From positions 569,680 to 633,679 of the forward strand of contig CAUYUJ010018616.1 of the NCBI GenBank assembly GCA_963575745.1: a stretch of 64,000 bases of DNA, in the 5' to 3' direction. The notes under the pieces are model-generated. The model did not search any database, was not told the origin of the DNA, and saw nothing but the letters and a program-made list of their open reading frames with translations. Numbering within the stretch: position 1 is the stretch's first letter; each line of letters starts with the position of its first letter. A program made the position numbers and the translations under genes. The DNA is from Prorocentrum cordatum (lineage: Eukaryota > Sar > Dinophyceae > Prorocentrales > Prorocentraceae). Shown one piece after another: positions 31,795 to 42,085 of the stretch.

Positions 31795-32052
31795 GCACCA
31801 GCACCAGCACCAGCATCAGCAGCAGCATTGTTTCCATCCTACTGAACATCCTCCTCATCATCGTCAACACCTGCATCATGGTCAACATCATCAACATTAT
31901 CAAGCTCATCCTCATCATCCTTGTTACCGTCATAACCACCATCAGCATCAACAGCATCACAATCATCACGATCATGAGATCGCATCACCATTCATCATGC
32001 TCATCATCATGCACAGCACGATCAGCATCACACTCTTCATCATGATTAGCAC

Positions 32053-32096
<44 letters not shown>

Positions 32097-32201
32097 CCAC
32101 CACCACCACCCGCATCATCATTGTCGTAATCGTGGTCGTCGTCACCTCATCAGCATCATCATAAAACGCATCCCAATCATCTGAATAATCCTCTCTCCCC
32201 C

Positions 32202-32251
<50 letters not shown>

Positions 32252-32590
32252 CCAGCATCATCATCATCATCAGTATCCTCATCATCATCAGCAGCATCGT
32301 GATCATCATCACCATCATCATCATCATCATCAGCGTCATCATCGTCGTCACCACTACGACCACACCATAATCATCATGGTCATCGTCATCACCATCATGA
32401 CCATCGTTGTCATCATCAGCATCGTCATCAACATCAGCATCATCATCACCAGCATCGTCATTACCATTATCATTCGCATTCTAATCATGGGCAACAACAT
32501 CACCATCACCACCAACAGCAACACCACCAACATCATCGTCACCATCATCACCATCAGCATGAACATCACTACCGACATCAACATCTACGC
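31625..32590. repeat. CAT/ATG array, ~970 bp
   Basis: Long (CAT)n runs at 31634-31700 and 32055-32095 plus degenerate CATCATCAGCATC sequence. Met-, Ile- and His-rich frames are artefacts. Confidence 0.95.
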
Positions 32591-32649
32591 CATCATTATC
32601 ATCGTCCTTATCCTCCTGCTACTCCTCCCCCTCGTCCTGACTCTCATCT

Positions 32650-32820
32650 CTACGCCGCCTCCTCCTCCCCTCCTCATCCGCCTTCTCCCACAGCCTTCTC
32701 CTTCGGCTCCACTTCCTCCTCCTTCGCCCCCTCTTTCTGCTCCTCCTCTCCCGGCCTCCTCCTCCTCCTCCCTCTCTTCCGCCTCCTCCTCCTCCTCCTC
32801 CTCCTCCTCCTTCTGTTGCA
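32650..32820. repeat. TCC microsatellite
   Basis: (CTC)n with TTC and CCT variants. No gene was seen to about 33890 apart from GA-rich and GAT-rich tracts at 33555-33710. Confidence 0.85.
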
Positions 32821-33889
32821 ATCTACGTATGCCCCGAAGGGGTCGAGGTCGCGGGGAGGAGAACCGGGGGGGGGAGAGGGACCTCCGTCGAGTGCTGCCA
32901 GAAGCGTCCCTGGCCCAAGGCGGCCCCCGCTTCCCCCAAGAGGGCACAGATGGCTTCATGAGCACCCCCCCAGGAGGTTCCCCAAAGGGGCGCACTAAGC
33001 ATGGGAGCCCTCTCGCGACACCCGCCTTCAGACGGACCTCCACCGAGGCCCTGGCGTCGCAGTGCTCGCACCGGGCGCTCTCGCCCCGCTTCGGAGCGCC
33101 CCTGGGCCCTCGCGCGTCGATGCAGCGTGGGACATGCTGCAGGAAGGTGAGGTCCAGGGCTCCGGTCGTGGTGTCTGTGATGTTGAGAATCTGTGTCGCG
33201 GCGTCGGATCTCAAGGTCCGAAGACTCATCACAGGCGCGAGCGCTTCGGCAGGGCCTGGTCTGCACGCGGCAGGAAGGTCGACAGACACCTGGGAGGAGG
33301 GGGGTAGAGGAGGGAGCCGAGGAACAGGCGCACATTCCAATGGGGTGACCAGCGTCTTGAAAGCCACATCCGGGAGGAATCCACGCCTTCATCCTAATCT
33401 TCTCCAGGAAGTTCCTCCCTGTCCCCCATCCCTCCCTGGAAAGTAGGTGGGAAGGGGGGAGACATGGGGATAGAGGGGAAGAAATGGGGAGGATGGGAGG
33501 CGGGGGGAGGCTGAGGACGTGTGGGGGGGGGGGGGAGGAATCGGTAGGAACAGCGAGGAGGAGGAGGAGGAGGAGAAGGAGAAAGAAAATAAGAAAAATG
33601 GAAAGGACAAGGATGAGGATGAGGATGAGGATGAGGATGGGGATGAGGATGAGGATGAGGATGATGATGATGAGGACAATAATGATGATGATGATGAACA
33701 GGACAAGGATGATGAAACTGTCCAGACCCCGTGGGGAACAGGTGCTGAGACATGATAACCAAACTCGTAACACTACTGAGGCAACCGAGATGGGTCGGCA
33801 CTCGCTCCCCCCTGTCGGGATGCCGCAGACGCGCCGCGAGAAGCATGCGGAAGGGGAGCCGCGCTTGCCTCCTTGTTCGATGGCCACGT

Positions 33890-34220
33890 GCGCCGTGCCC
33901 ACCCAAGGCGCGCGCAAGTCACTTATGATGGTCGGCCCAATTTTTACGAGAAGTCGGACCTCCCGCCCTGTCCAGCCATCGAAACCAGCAGATCCCCCAG
34001 CACGTTTACGGACGCCCATTACTTGAGCCTTCCTGGGCATCCAATCCGAATCTTGCGAACTCTTTATCCAAGCCGCCCCAAAGGCCCATCTCTTCCACGT
34101 GCAAACGCGGGCCGCCGAGTCATGGTCTCGAGCAGTCTTTGTGGTAGGCATTGAAACCCTGGCCCGCGCAGGGGCCTGCGTTCGCCTGGCAAGACCCTTC
34201 GCGGTGGCCAGCTCCAGCAC
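33890..34220 (-). pseudogene. possible N-terminal RT fragment of a LINE
   Basis: The minus-strand frame contains KRAGGSAGFDGWTGREVRLL. A Gly-x-Asp-Gly-Trp motif followed by a Glu-containing helix is typical of the N-terminal finger region of dinoflagellate LINE reverse transcriptases. The frame upstream (KVVLELATAKGLARRT, WAFGAAWIKSSQDSD) has mixed composition. Downstream, where the next RT motifs should appear, the frame loses protein-like character by 33800, so either a frameshift follows or the match is coincidental. No palm motif is present, and a host exon remains possible. Confidence 0.3.
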
Positions 34221-34286
34221 GACCTTCGCCTTCCTATGCCAGCGAAGCCTCGGTCCTCCAGGTCCGTAGTCGAATCGACCGTCGGA

Positions 34287-35426
34287 TCAGCAGCACCGAT
34301 GATTGCGATGAGTTCTTCGAGGTCGTCGTCGCTCGGGACGGCGTCGCCCTTGCCATGTCCAGCGCAGCGTCGCACTCGGCGGGCGCGCCGAGGGAGCGGG
34401 GCTAAAGCGCATGCGCGGGCCGCCTGGCCATGGCATGGCACCCCCGGGAGGACATGCAAACATCTTGCTCGTAATGTAGCAAAGCACGTCTCGCGGAGGC
34501 CCCCGCAGCGGTCGCCGGCGCATCAGCGGCCGCCATGGACCATCCAAGACACGACTGACCGGCGCAAGAAGGCTGCCCAACGCACAAACGGGACGCCCGT
34601 CCGGCCCAAACACCTGGCAATCGGAGGGAGCACGTTGCACGTGCGCGCACTCGGCCTGCCATGGTCCAAATATGAATTCAAAGCTGGCCGCAGCACGCCG
34701 AATCCCCACCGCTCGATCTTCAAACTCCGAAGGTCGGAAAATATGGACTCGGCCCACTTTGCGACGCCATGGGATGACAGCCCCGCCCTGGCGCGTCTGC
34801 GCACGCCCCGCACAGGGAGGCGGCATGGGGAAGGCGGCCCCCCACGCGCACTTTGCCGCGTGCTTGATGGCCCAAGAAGGCCGCGCCTCATAGCGACGCG
34901 TGTCCTGCCTCGCCCCGATGGCGGCCCGTGACGCCTGCGGAGAAGTCAAAGTTGCGATGGTGCGTTCTCGAGTGAGCGACGTGACATTGACGGTCAGCAC
35001 CTCGAAGGTAGCAGAATAACTTTCTGTGGCCAGCTCCAGGGGGTCGGCGGACTCGTCGTCGCCTTCCCCCAGGAAAGGACCCCGTCAGGCCCGAGCGACC
35101 GCGGCGCCTGCCCCAGATGGCCGCAGGCTGCGGCTGCGGGCCGATTCAAGATCGCCCGGCGGGCCCTGCAAGTGGCAATGGACTTTGCACTGCATCGCGA
35201 TGGCGTGCAAATTTGGCAGGACCTCGCGCCCGCCGTCGCTGAGCTGCCCGAAACCTGCCCCCGCCTCCTCCGAGCGAAATCGCCACCCCGCCGAGCCGTG
35301 AAGGCCTGGTCGGAGAACAGAGGCTTGTTGGTACACCTTCGACACGGATACTGGCGAGCATCGCCGAAGGACTTGCAGGCGCCGCGGCGGCTGCGGTGGC
35401 ACTGCTAGCAGCTGCCGCCCGATCAT
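34287..35426 (-). CDS. exon-like segments, unknown
   Basis: Several overlapping minus-strand frames look protein-like: 34523-34891 (KWAESIFSDLRSLKIERWGF), part of 34287-35000 (GPWQAECAHVQRAPSDCQVF) and 35085-35426 (GREVLPNLHAIAMQCKVHCH). They compete for the same DNA, so at most part of each is real. Composition is neither microsatellite nor GC-run driven. No domain or splice pattern could be fixed, and I cannot tell whether these belong with the exon set further right. Confidence 0.25.
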
Positions 35427-35819
35427 GGTAATTGCTTCAAGCGCGACTCCTCCGTCAGCGCGCGGGCTGCGGCCCGATGCTGCGCTGGGAGCTCGTCGGG
35501 GTGGCTGCCGCAGCCCTTAGACCCTTCGTCCTGAAGCGCCGCGCCTGCGAGGTCGGCTCCATGGCCCGGGCGCTCACCCCGTGGCCAGGAAGCGCCGAGG
35601 GGGGGCCTGCAGCCCTGGCAGACGCGCCAATGCTTGACCGCCGCTGCGCGGGGCAGGAATCACTTGACATTCGACGGCCGCCCCCGCCCACGCCAAGGCT
35701 TGGCATGAGCAAGAGAATCGCCATATCCAGCAAAGCGTGCATCATCGCCTACTTCGAGGCCGGCGTTGTCTTCGTCCTCGTCGCCAGCAGTCGCGATTTC
35801 CAAGAGACTCTGAGCTCTG

Positions 35820-36026
35820 GGTAGCTTCCCCGACGAACGTTGACAACGTTGTGAAGGAGAGCCGCCCGTGGCAGACTTTCTTGATGATGTGCCCAAGAAA
35901 TCGCGCGCCGAGGCCAGGGCCGACGAGGTAGCCGACGTTGTGCTCGACCTTGCGCTGCAACGAGCGATGTTTAGAATGGAAGAAGTCCATTGGATACGCG
36001 AGAAACCCATACCTCCAGGCCTTCAC
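35820..36026 (-). CDS. probable exon, unknown protein
   Basis: The minus-strand frame reads KAWRYGFLAYPMDFFHSKHR, then QRKVEHNVGYLVGPG and ARFLGHIIKKVCHGRLSFTT: about 65 well-mixed residues rich in aromatics, unlike anything the local GC-rich non-coding DNA produces. On the 5' side the sequence GAGCAG precedes GTGAAGGCCTGG, so an AG|G acceptor is available. The frame decays near 35820. I do not recognise the family. It probably joins the neighbouring segments at 36.0-38.5 kb on the same strand. Confidence 0.45.
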
Positions 36027-36029
36027 CTG

Positions 36030-36330
36030 CTCCAGTGAGCGGGGCGGTTGCCTTCAGGCGCTGGAAGCGCTCGGCGAGCGCGAGCCGCGCGGCCTCGCGG
36101 TCTCCGCCCACGCGCGAATTTTTGCAGGAAGGCGAAATGACAATTGGCCGCCCGAGTACTTCCCGGTGCCAGACTCGACCTTGCACGCAACAGCGGCCGC
36201 GCGGACTGGAAGTGAGTCCGCGTGAGCGCCAGACGCGCCGCGTTGGCCTTGACAGTCAACTCCTCTGCTTCTTCATCCTTTAGGCCGCATTGCTTGTAGT
36301 TCTTCTCGATCTCGGAAAACGCGCAGACGC
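36030..36330 (-). CDS. probable exon(s), helical protein segment
   Basis: Two minus-strand readings stand out. About 36205-36325 gives EIEKNYKQCGLKDEEAEELT followed by VKANAARLALTRTHFQ, charged and strongly helical. About 36030-36140 gives KNSRVGGDREAARLALAERF, again amphipathic. They are in different frames, which a short intron around 36150-36205 would explain (a CAG follows the first segment). No domain is recognised. Confidence 0.4.
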
Positions 36331-36419
36331 GCGCGGGGCCCTGCGCGTCCCCGCCGGGCTTCGCGCCCGCCTCGGCGAGGGCCGCCCCGGGCGCGAGCGA
36401 GGAAGCCGCCCGCCCTGCG

Positions 36420-36515
36420 CGAAGGAAGAAGAAGAGGAATAATAATAATAATAAAAATACTACTACTAATAAAAATAATAATAATAAGAAGAAGAAGAAG
36501 AATAAGGCGAAGAAG
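36420..36515. repeat. AAG/AAT triplet tract
   Basis: GAAGAAGAATAATAATAATAAAAATACTAC-type sequence, AT-rich among GC-rich exon candidates. It probably lies in an intron. Confidence 0.7.
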
Positions 36516-36555
36516 AAGAAGAAGCGGTCTCCTGTCGCGCCGCAACCGTTTTGCG

Positions 36556-36984
36556 TTAAGAACGGGGCCCATGTGGCCGCTCCCTCTTGTCCAGCTTGTT
36601 TCTGAGAGGCGCTTGCTTCGGAGCGCCCGCAGCTCGCTCGCCCCCGCCCTCGCGCCCCCCATCGGCTTCCACGGCGGCGGCCCTGGGGGCCCGGGGAGCA
36701 CCGCCGCGTTCGTCGCGCATCTCGGGGTCGACGTCGGGGTCGCCATCGGGCCCGTCTAGCTCGTCGAGCTTGGCCATGTCCGCCGGCGACGCCCTCCGAG
36801 CAGACCTAGGTCGGCGCCCGGGTTCGGCCCGCGTCGCGAGGCCCGGGAGCGCGAGACCGAGGACCGCCCCACTCGCGAAGGTTATCGCGGCGTCGTTGTT
36901 CGGGGGCTCGTCGGGGAGGTTGCCCCCGGAAAACCAGCGGCGGCGCCCCGCCCGCTGGATGCTCGGGCGCCCGAGCCTGCCCAT
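36556..36984 (-). CDS. candidate exon, acidic tail, unknown
   Basis: The minus-strand frame includes RRWFSGGNLPDEPPNNDAAI and TFASGAVLGLALPGLATRAE, then an acidic stretch MAKLDELDGPDGDPDVDPE and an Ala/Gly/Arg-rich tail ending at a stop. The short hydrophobic patch is too short and small-residue-rich to call a membrane helix confidently. It directly follows the 36990-37253 candidate in another frame, so a splice junction or frameshift lies near 36985-37040. Confidence 0.35.
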   Translation of the reverse strand: MGRLGRPSIQRAGRRRWFSGGNLPDEPPNNDAAITFASGAVLGLALPGLATRAEPGRRPRSARRASPADMAKLDELDGPDGDPDVDPEMRDERGGAPRAPRAAAVEADGGREGGGERAAGAPKQAPLRNKLDKRERPHGPRS

Positions 36985-36989
36985 GCGCG

Positions 36990-37253
36990 GCCCAATGCAG
37001 GAGGTGCCGAGCCAGCCGCGGCAGGGCCGCCCAGCACGCCCAGCGAGGCGTTGTCGGAGGGCCTGTAGACCATCCTGGCGTTGGCCTGCTTGACGAGCTG
37101 CTTCGCCCCGCTGTAGTAGGCGCGATTCGCCTGGCCATCTGTCTGCGCCTGCCGCTCCGGGACGCCCTTCGGCGGGGGCTCCGCCTGAAGCAAGCTCTCA
37201 TGCAAATCTTGCTTTGTCAGCGCGGTGCATGTTATTGCTGGCCCATGACCCAA
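36990..37253 (-). CDS. probable exon, unknown protein
   Basis: The minus-strand frame reads LTKQDLHESLLQAEPPPKGV, then PERQAQTDGQANRAYYSGAK and QLVKQANARMVYRPSDNASL: about 70 residues of soluble, helical, clearly protein-like composition. After the GVLGG that follows, the same frame turns into Ala/Gly/Pro-rich sequence, so the exon probably ends near 37040, where GC and GG donors are available. No family is recognised. Confidence 0.45.
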
Positions 37254-37283
37254 ATCACTCTTAGCTTTTCTGTGGTGCTTGAT

Positions 37284-37418
37284 CTAGGTGTCGGGAAAAA
37301 TCTGCGCCGGCAGCGAGATCGGCTTCTCCCGCGAGGACTGGCATAGACTTTCGCTTTCGTAGTCCTCACCAATGGCGAGGCGCCCAGCAAACACATCGGT
37401 CTTCCTATGCTTCTAGCT
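37284..37418 (-). CDS. probable short exon, unknown protein
   Basis: Between two stops the minus-strand frame gives KTDVFAGRLAIGEDYESESL and CQSSREKPISLPAQIFPDT. The mixed acidic/polar composition strongly suggests coding. AG dinucleotides precede it (CTAG|AAGCATAG|GAAG). Confidence 0.4.
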
Positions 37419-37528
37419 AACATTCTCCTTGATGAGAGCCGGGCAGCCCTGCGACGTTGGTGCACGATGTCCGATCGATTTGATCTGAACAAAAGTGACC
37501 GCGGTAGCCCCTGACTGGCTCGGAGCGA

Positions 37529-37750
37529 TCACGCCCTCTGCCTCGAACCACCCAACGAAAAACCACGATGAGACACCGCTTGCGTAAATGGGCTATCTGC
37601 AGCCACTGCTGCCCTCACCAAAGCCGCGGCGGCCTCGTACTCCCGCGCGGACTGACAGGGAATCGCTGCTATAGATACGGCGCCCAGCATTTCGGATTGC
37701 GTTGTGCCCGCCTGCCAGACAGGCACCTCGCCCAACGACGCCCGTGCCAA
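37529..37750 (-). CDS. probable exon, unknown protein
   Basis: The minus-strand frame reads EVPVWQAGTTQSEMLGAVSI, then AAIPCQSAREYEAAAALVRA and AVAADSPFTQAVSHRG. It is alanine-rich and helical but not repetitive. It is in a different frame from the 37840-38061 candidate, consistent with an intron between them. Function unknown. Confidence 0.4.
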   Translation of the reverse strand: MARASLGEVPVWQAGTTQSEMLGAVSIAAIPCQSAREYEAAAALVRAAVAADSPFTQAVSHRGFSLGGSRQRA

Positions 37751-37839
37751 GCCGACAGAAGGATCCAGCGCTGGTTAGGGTAGATTTCCCCGCGGTGGTA
37801 GCTGTGCTGGGTACTGCCGTGATCTTCGGGCCTATGTTT

Positions 37840-38061
37840 GGCATGCCCGTGCTTGACAGTGACAATGGCGTCGAGTAGCTTATTGATCACCTCCTCGATG
37901 GATGGTGCGTGGTTGCTCTGGTCCAGCTGTTTGAAGAGTGCTCGCGTTTGCTTGAAGATCTCTGGCTCGTTCTTGGGCGTGCGCGGTCTCGAAGCCCCCC
38001 TCTCCACAGCCCGGGTAGAGACGCTCGCCAGGGAGATCAGCTGGGTCAATGACGCCTGCAT
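37840..38061 (-). CDS. probable exon, unknown helical protein
   Basis: Among the best coding-like segments of this region: MQASLTQLISLASVSTRAVE, then PKNEPEIFKQTRALFKQLDQ and NHAPSIEEVINKLLDAIVTV. The pattern of leucine, isoleucine and charged residues suggests paired helices. It may be spliced to the 38077-38520 candidate: an AG|G acceptor (CATGCAG|GCG) precedes it and a GT lies in GAGGCG|GTGACG about 56 bp upstream, which would be a very short intron. No family is recognised. Confidence 0.5.
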
Positions 38062-38076
38062 GCTGGCGATGGCGTG

Positions 38077-38520
38077 TCAGGGGGTTCGCTGTGTTCGACT
38101 GGTTTCGTCACCGCCTCGGCGCCGCTTCGACTGCAAACTTGCCGCGTTTCCTTTCGCGCGGGTGCTCCACCGCGCCTCACAATCGCGGGCTTTTGCCAAT
38201 CTCAGTCGGCTCATCGCTGCCTTGCATAACTGATGTGAGGATGGGAGGATCGCCGCATTCACCTCGGCCATAGAGGGGACGGACACGAACGCGCCCTCGT
38301 GGAGGATGTCACGCGCGCGAGAAGCCCGCGTGGTCGAATCTGATGAACATGTTGGAAAGACCGGTTGGTTTTCTCGTGGTTCGCAAGGTCGTGGGGGCAT
38401 GCCTTTTTTTCGAAAAGTGACGCTGCAAAGAAACGTTTTCGGGGCATTCGGTTTTGACATCCTCGCGACACCAAGCGCTGTTGAAAGATCCCGGGTGCGC
38501 GCGACGACGCGCGCGCGCAC
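38077..38520 (-). CDS. probable exon, unknown basic protein
   Basis: The minus-strand frame of 148 codons includes VTFRKKGMPPRPCEPRENQP, AEVNAAILPSSHQLCKAAMS and RLRLAKARDCEARWSTRAKG, and ends with a basic run (SKRRRGG). It is basic and non-repetitive. It would be the most 5' exon I can see for the 35.8-38.5 kb set, but no start codon can be justified. Sequence to the right (38530-38930) holds a few competing frames and no clear exon. Confidence 0.4.
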   Translation of the reverse strand: MRARVVARTRDLSTALGVARMSKPNAPKTFLCSVTFRKKGMPPRPCEPRENQPVFPTCSSDSTTRASRARDILHEGAFVSVPSMAEVNAAILPSSHQLCKAAMSRLRLAKARDCEARWSTRAKGNAASLQSKRRRGGDETSRTQRTP

Positions 38521-38935
38521 TTCGCCCCATCTTTCCCGGGAGCCATTGGGAACTGATTGTTTTGATAAACGAGTGTGCGCGCCTTTGCTTCATTCGCCGA
38601 AGATGACGGGGGGGCGGTCGATGCCGTTCTGGCAAGGATGATATGGACTCCTACAAAGGATGGGTGACGGGGCATAACTATGCGCAAATTGCAATGCGAA
38701 TCGGCGGGCGACTAAATGACGACATCGCAGGGGAGGTAAATCCGACATCGTTTTTTCACTAGGGACAATCACCCTGCCGAACTTGAATGAGATCGCGGGG
38801 ATGCGCGAAGCGCGCTGCGCGAGGCAAGCTCGGAGGGCACACGGGCACACACGCGCGCACACGCGCGCTCGCACATTTTGGAAAGCGCGCCGCTGGATCA
38901 CCCTGTAATTGAAAAGGTGGGGGTGCTCGCAGAAC

Positions 38936-39190
38936 CCCCCCCCCCCCCTTCGAAGGGGGGGTGAGATTTTCGACCCCCCCCCATCCCCCGTTAAGGGGAG
39001 GGGGGGGTCCTCCCCCCCCCCCTCCCTTCCCCTTGAGGAGCGGGGGGGGGAGTCCGGACCCCCCCCACCCCCCTCCCCCCCTTGGCGCTGGAAAGGGGAA
39101 ATTGTTCGGACCCCCCCACCTCCTCCCCTCTGCGCCGGAAAAGGAGCCGGGGAGGGGGCCTCTCTCGCTTCTCCTTTCTGCGCCAGAGAA
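38936..39190. repeat. poly-C/poly-G tract with AGTCCGGACCCCCCC
   Basis: Runs of 7-13 C or G in alternating polarity, including AGTCCGGACCCCCCCCACCC at 39051. A similar block with GGTCCGGACCCCCCACCC lies at 40545-40645, so the two bracket the heptamer array. Confidence 0.8.
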
Positions 39191-40440
39191 GGTGTGAAGG
39201 GAGTACGGAGTTGGGAGTAGGGAGTAGTGAGTTAGTGCGTAGTGAAAAGTGAGTATTGGGTAGTGAGTAGTGGGTAGTGAGTGGCGAGTAGGGAAGAGAG
39301 AGTACAAGTGGGGAGTAGTGAGTAGTGAATAGTGAGTAGTGTGTACTGATAGGTGAGTAGTGAGTAGCGAGTAGTGAGCAGTGAGTAGTGAGTAACGAGT
39401 AGCGAGTAGTGAGAACTGAGTAAGGAGTAGGGAGTAATGAGTAGTGGGTAGTGAATAGTGGGTAGTGTGTAGTGGGCACTGAGCAGTGATTAGTGAGTAG
39501 TGAGTAGTGAGTAGTGCGTAGTGAGTAGTGAGTAGTGAGTAGTGGATAGTGGGTAGTGAGTAGTCAGTAGAGAGTAGCGAGTAGTGAGTAGTGAGTAGTT
39601 ACTAGTAAGTAGTGACTAGTGCGTAGTGAGTAGTGAGTGGTGATGAATAGAGAGCTGCGAGTAGTGGGCAGTGGGTAGGGGAATAGTGAATAGCGAGTAG
39701 GGAGTAGCGAGTAGTGAGTAGCGAGGAGCGAGTAGGGGGTAGTGAATAGTGAGTAGGGAGTAGTGAGTAGTGGGTAGTGAGTAGTGGGTAGCGAGTAGGG
39801 AGTAGCGAGTAGTGAGTCGTGAGTAGTGTGTAGGGCGTAAGGAGTAGTGAGTAGTGATCAGTGAGTCATAAAAAAAGGGTAGCGAGTAGTGGGTAGCGAG
39901 TAGCGATTAGTGAGTAGTGGGTGGTGACTGGTGACTAGTGACTACTGAGAGACCAGTGACTAGTGAGTAGGGGGAAGTGAGTAGTGGGTAGCGGGGAGTG
40001 AGTAGTTAGTATTGCGTAGCGAGTATGGGAGTAGCGAGTAGCAAGTACTGAGTACTGTGTATTCAGTACTGTGTAGAGAGTAGGGAGTAGGGAGTAGTGG
40101 GTAGTGAGTAGTGAGTTGTGGGCAATGAGTAGTAAGTAGTGAGTAGTGCGTAGTGGATAGTGGTTAGTGGGTAAAGAGTAGTGATTAGTAAGTAGTGAGT
40201 AGTGAGTAGTGATTAGTGCGTAGTGAGTACTGAGTAGTGGGTAGTGAGGAGTGAGCAGTGAGTATGGAGGAGGGAGTAGCGAGTAGGGAGTAGGGAGTAG
40301 CGAGTAGTGGGTAGTGGGTAGTGAGTAGTGGATAGTGAATAGTGAGTCGTGAGTAGGGGGTAGTGAGAAGTGAGTAGTGAGTAGCGAGTAGTCACTAGTG
40401 GGTAGTGAGTAGTGAGTGATGAGTAGTGAGTGCTCTTTGG
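39190..40440 (+). repeat. 1.25-kb GTAGTGA heptamer array
   Basis: Roughly 175 units of GTAGTGA and variants (GTAGGGA, GTAGCGA, GTAGTGG), with occasional 6- or 8-bp units. It is open on the minus strand as Ser/Leu/Thr/Tyr/His repeats, an artefact. Confidence 0.95.
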
Positions 40441-40500
40441 GTCTGGGGTTAGGGGTTGGGGTTCGGGTTTTGGGTTAGGGTGGGGACTAGGGTTGGGGGT
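40441..40500 (+). repeat. degenerate telomere-like repeats
   Basis: GGGGTTAGGGGTTGGGGTTC, then GGGTTTTGGGTTAGGG and ACTAGGGTTGGGG: degenerate G-rich TTAGGG/TTTAGGG-like units directly abutting the heptamer array. Confidence 0.6.
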
Positions 40501-40789
40501 GGCGGGGGTCGGGTTCCGGAGTCAGTGGCGCGGCGTGGCGAAAGGAGTGGAGGGGGGGGGGAGGGTGCGGCCAAAGGGGGGAGGGGGGGAGGGGGGTCCG
40601 GACCCCCCACCCATTTTAAAAGGGGGGGAGGGGGGGGAAGGTTCGCGAACAGCAAATCGAGATGCGAATTACGATCGGACGTCGCCGCAAGCACATTGCA
40701 CAAACCGTGCACGCTGTCAAGTGCAGCGATGGGTCGCGCGAGGGAATTATCCAGGCGAAGGACAACATTCGCAGTTGTAAATAACGCGT

Positions 40790-41680
40790 TGTGGGTGCCG
40801 CTTTCGGTGGAGCTCCCTATGGGGCCACGAAACGCGTGAAGGACGTTCCGTATTAGTGGGGGAGACGCATGCGGGCGGTGCCACTGGGGCCTTCGGTGGG
40901 GCTCCCTATGGGCCACGGAACGCTGTCCTGGGTGTGGCTGACGCATGTGGCCACCCCCACGGGGGCCCTTAGGTGGAGCTCCATATGGGGCCACGAAGCG
41001 CTGTACGTGGTGCGGCGGACGCATGTGGCCACACCCACGGGGGCCGCAGATGGAGTTCCAGATGGGGCCACGACACGCTGTGCTGGGTGTGGCGGACGCA
41101 CGTGGCCACCCCCACTGGGGCCTTGCGAACTCCCAAATGGGGCCACGAAGCGCTCTGGCCACCCAGCGGTGGACTGGGTGTGGCGGACGCACGTGGCCAC
41201 CCCGAGTGGGGCCTTAGGTGCAGCTCCCTATGGGGCCACGTTGCGCTGTACTGGGTGTGGCGGACGCATGTGGCCACCCCCGCAGATGGAGCTCCATATG
41301 GGGCCACGAAGCGCCGTACTGGGTGTGGCGGACGCATGTGGCCACCCCCACGGGGGCCCTTAGGTGGAGCTCCCTATAGGGCCACGAAGCGCCGTACGGG
41401 GTGTGGCGGACGCGTGTGGCCACCCCCACTCAACGCTGTATTGGGTGTGGCGGGCGCATGTGGCCACCCCCATTGGGGCCTTAGGTGGAGCTCCCTATGG
41501 GGTGGGGCCATGTAACGCTGTACTGGGTGTGGCGGACGCATGTGGTCACCCCCGCTGGGCATTAGGTGGAGCTCCCCATGGGGTCACGGAGCGCTGCACT
41601 GGGTGTGGCGGACACATGTGGCCACCCCCCACTGGGGCCTTCGGTGGAGCTTCCTATGGGGCCACGAAACGTGAGAGGGG
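40790..41680. repeat. minisatellite array, ~70-90 bp units, ~11 copies
   Basis: Unit: GGTGGAGCTCCCTATGGGGC, CACGAAGCGCTGTACTGGGT, GTGGCGGACGCATGTGGCCA, CCCCCACNGGGGCCTTA. Unit lengths vary (about 70-91 bp) by loss of internal pieces. Several frames remain open on both strands, which reflects the repeat and not genes. Confidence 0.9.
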
Positions 41681-41901
41681 TGATGATAATGGCGATGATG
41701 CTGATGATGGGGAGAGGGAGGGGGTGCAGCGGGAGGGGGGAGACGCAGGGACCGTCTCTTCAAAACGAAGACCCACCACAAGATGGTTAGGACAAGCTGT
41801 AATCCAAGCGAACCGTGCCGCGGCCGGAAAACCTAGGAAGCAACTCAATTCTATGTAAACTGACACGCGGGCCGCCTGGCGCGAATTGGCCTACGCACGC
41901 A

Positions 41902-42085
41902 CACACACACACTGTCTGGCGTCGATGAGGCGTCCGCAACGCAGACACAAACACACACACACACACACACAAACAAAAAACACGCACACGCACACGCACA
42001 CGCACACGCACACGCACACGCGCACGCACACGCGCACGCACTCACACACACACACACACACACATACACACACACACACACACAC
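41902..42085. repeat. CA/CGCA dinucleotide array
   Basis: (CA)n and (CGCACA)n with short interruptions. Confidence 0.95.

Noticed and set aside
31556-32584. Met-rich (minus) and Ile/Ser/His-rich (plus) frames
   Set aside because: Translations of a CAT/ATG repeat.
38991-40395. Thr/Tyr/Ser/Leu-rich minus frames (HYSLLTTHY-type)
   Set aside because: Translations of the GTAGTGA heptamer array. The period is not a codon multiple, so successive frames cycle.
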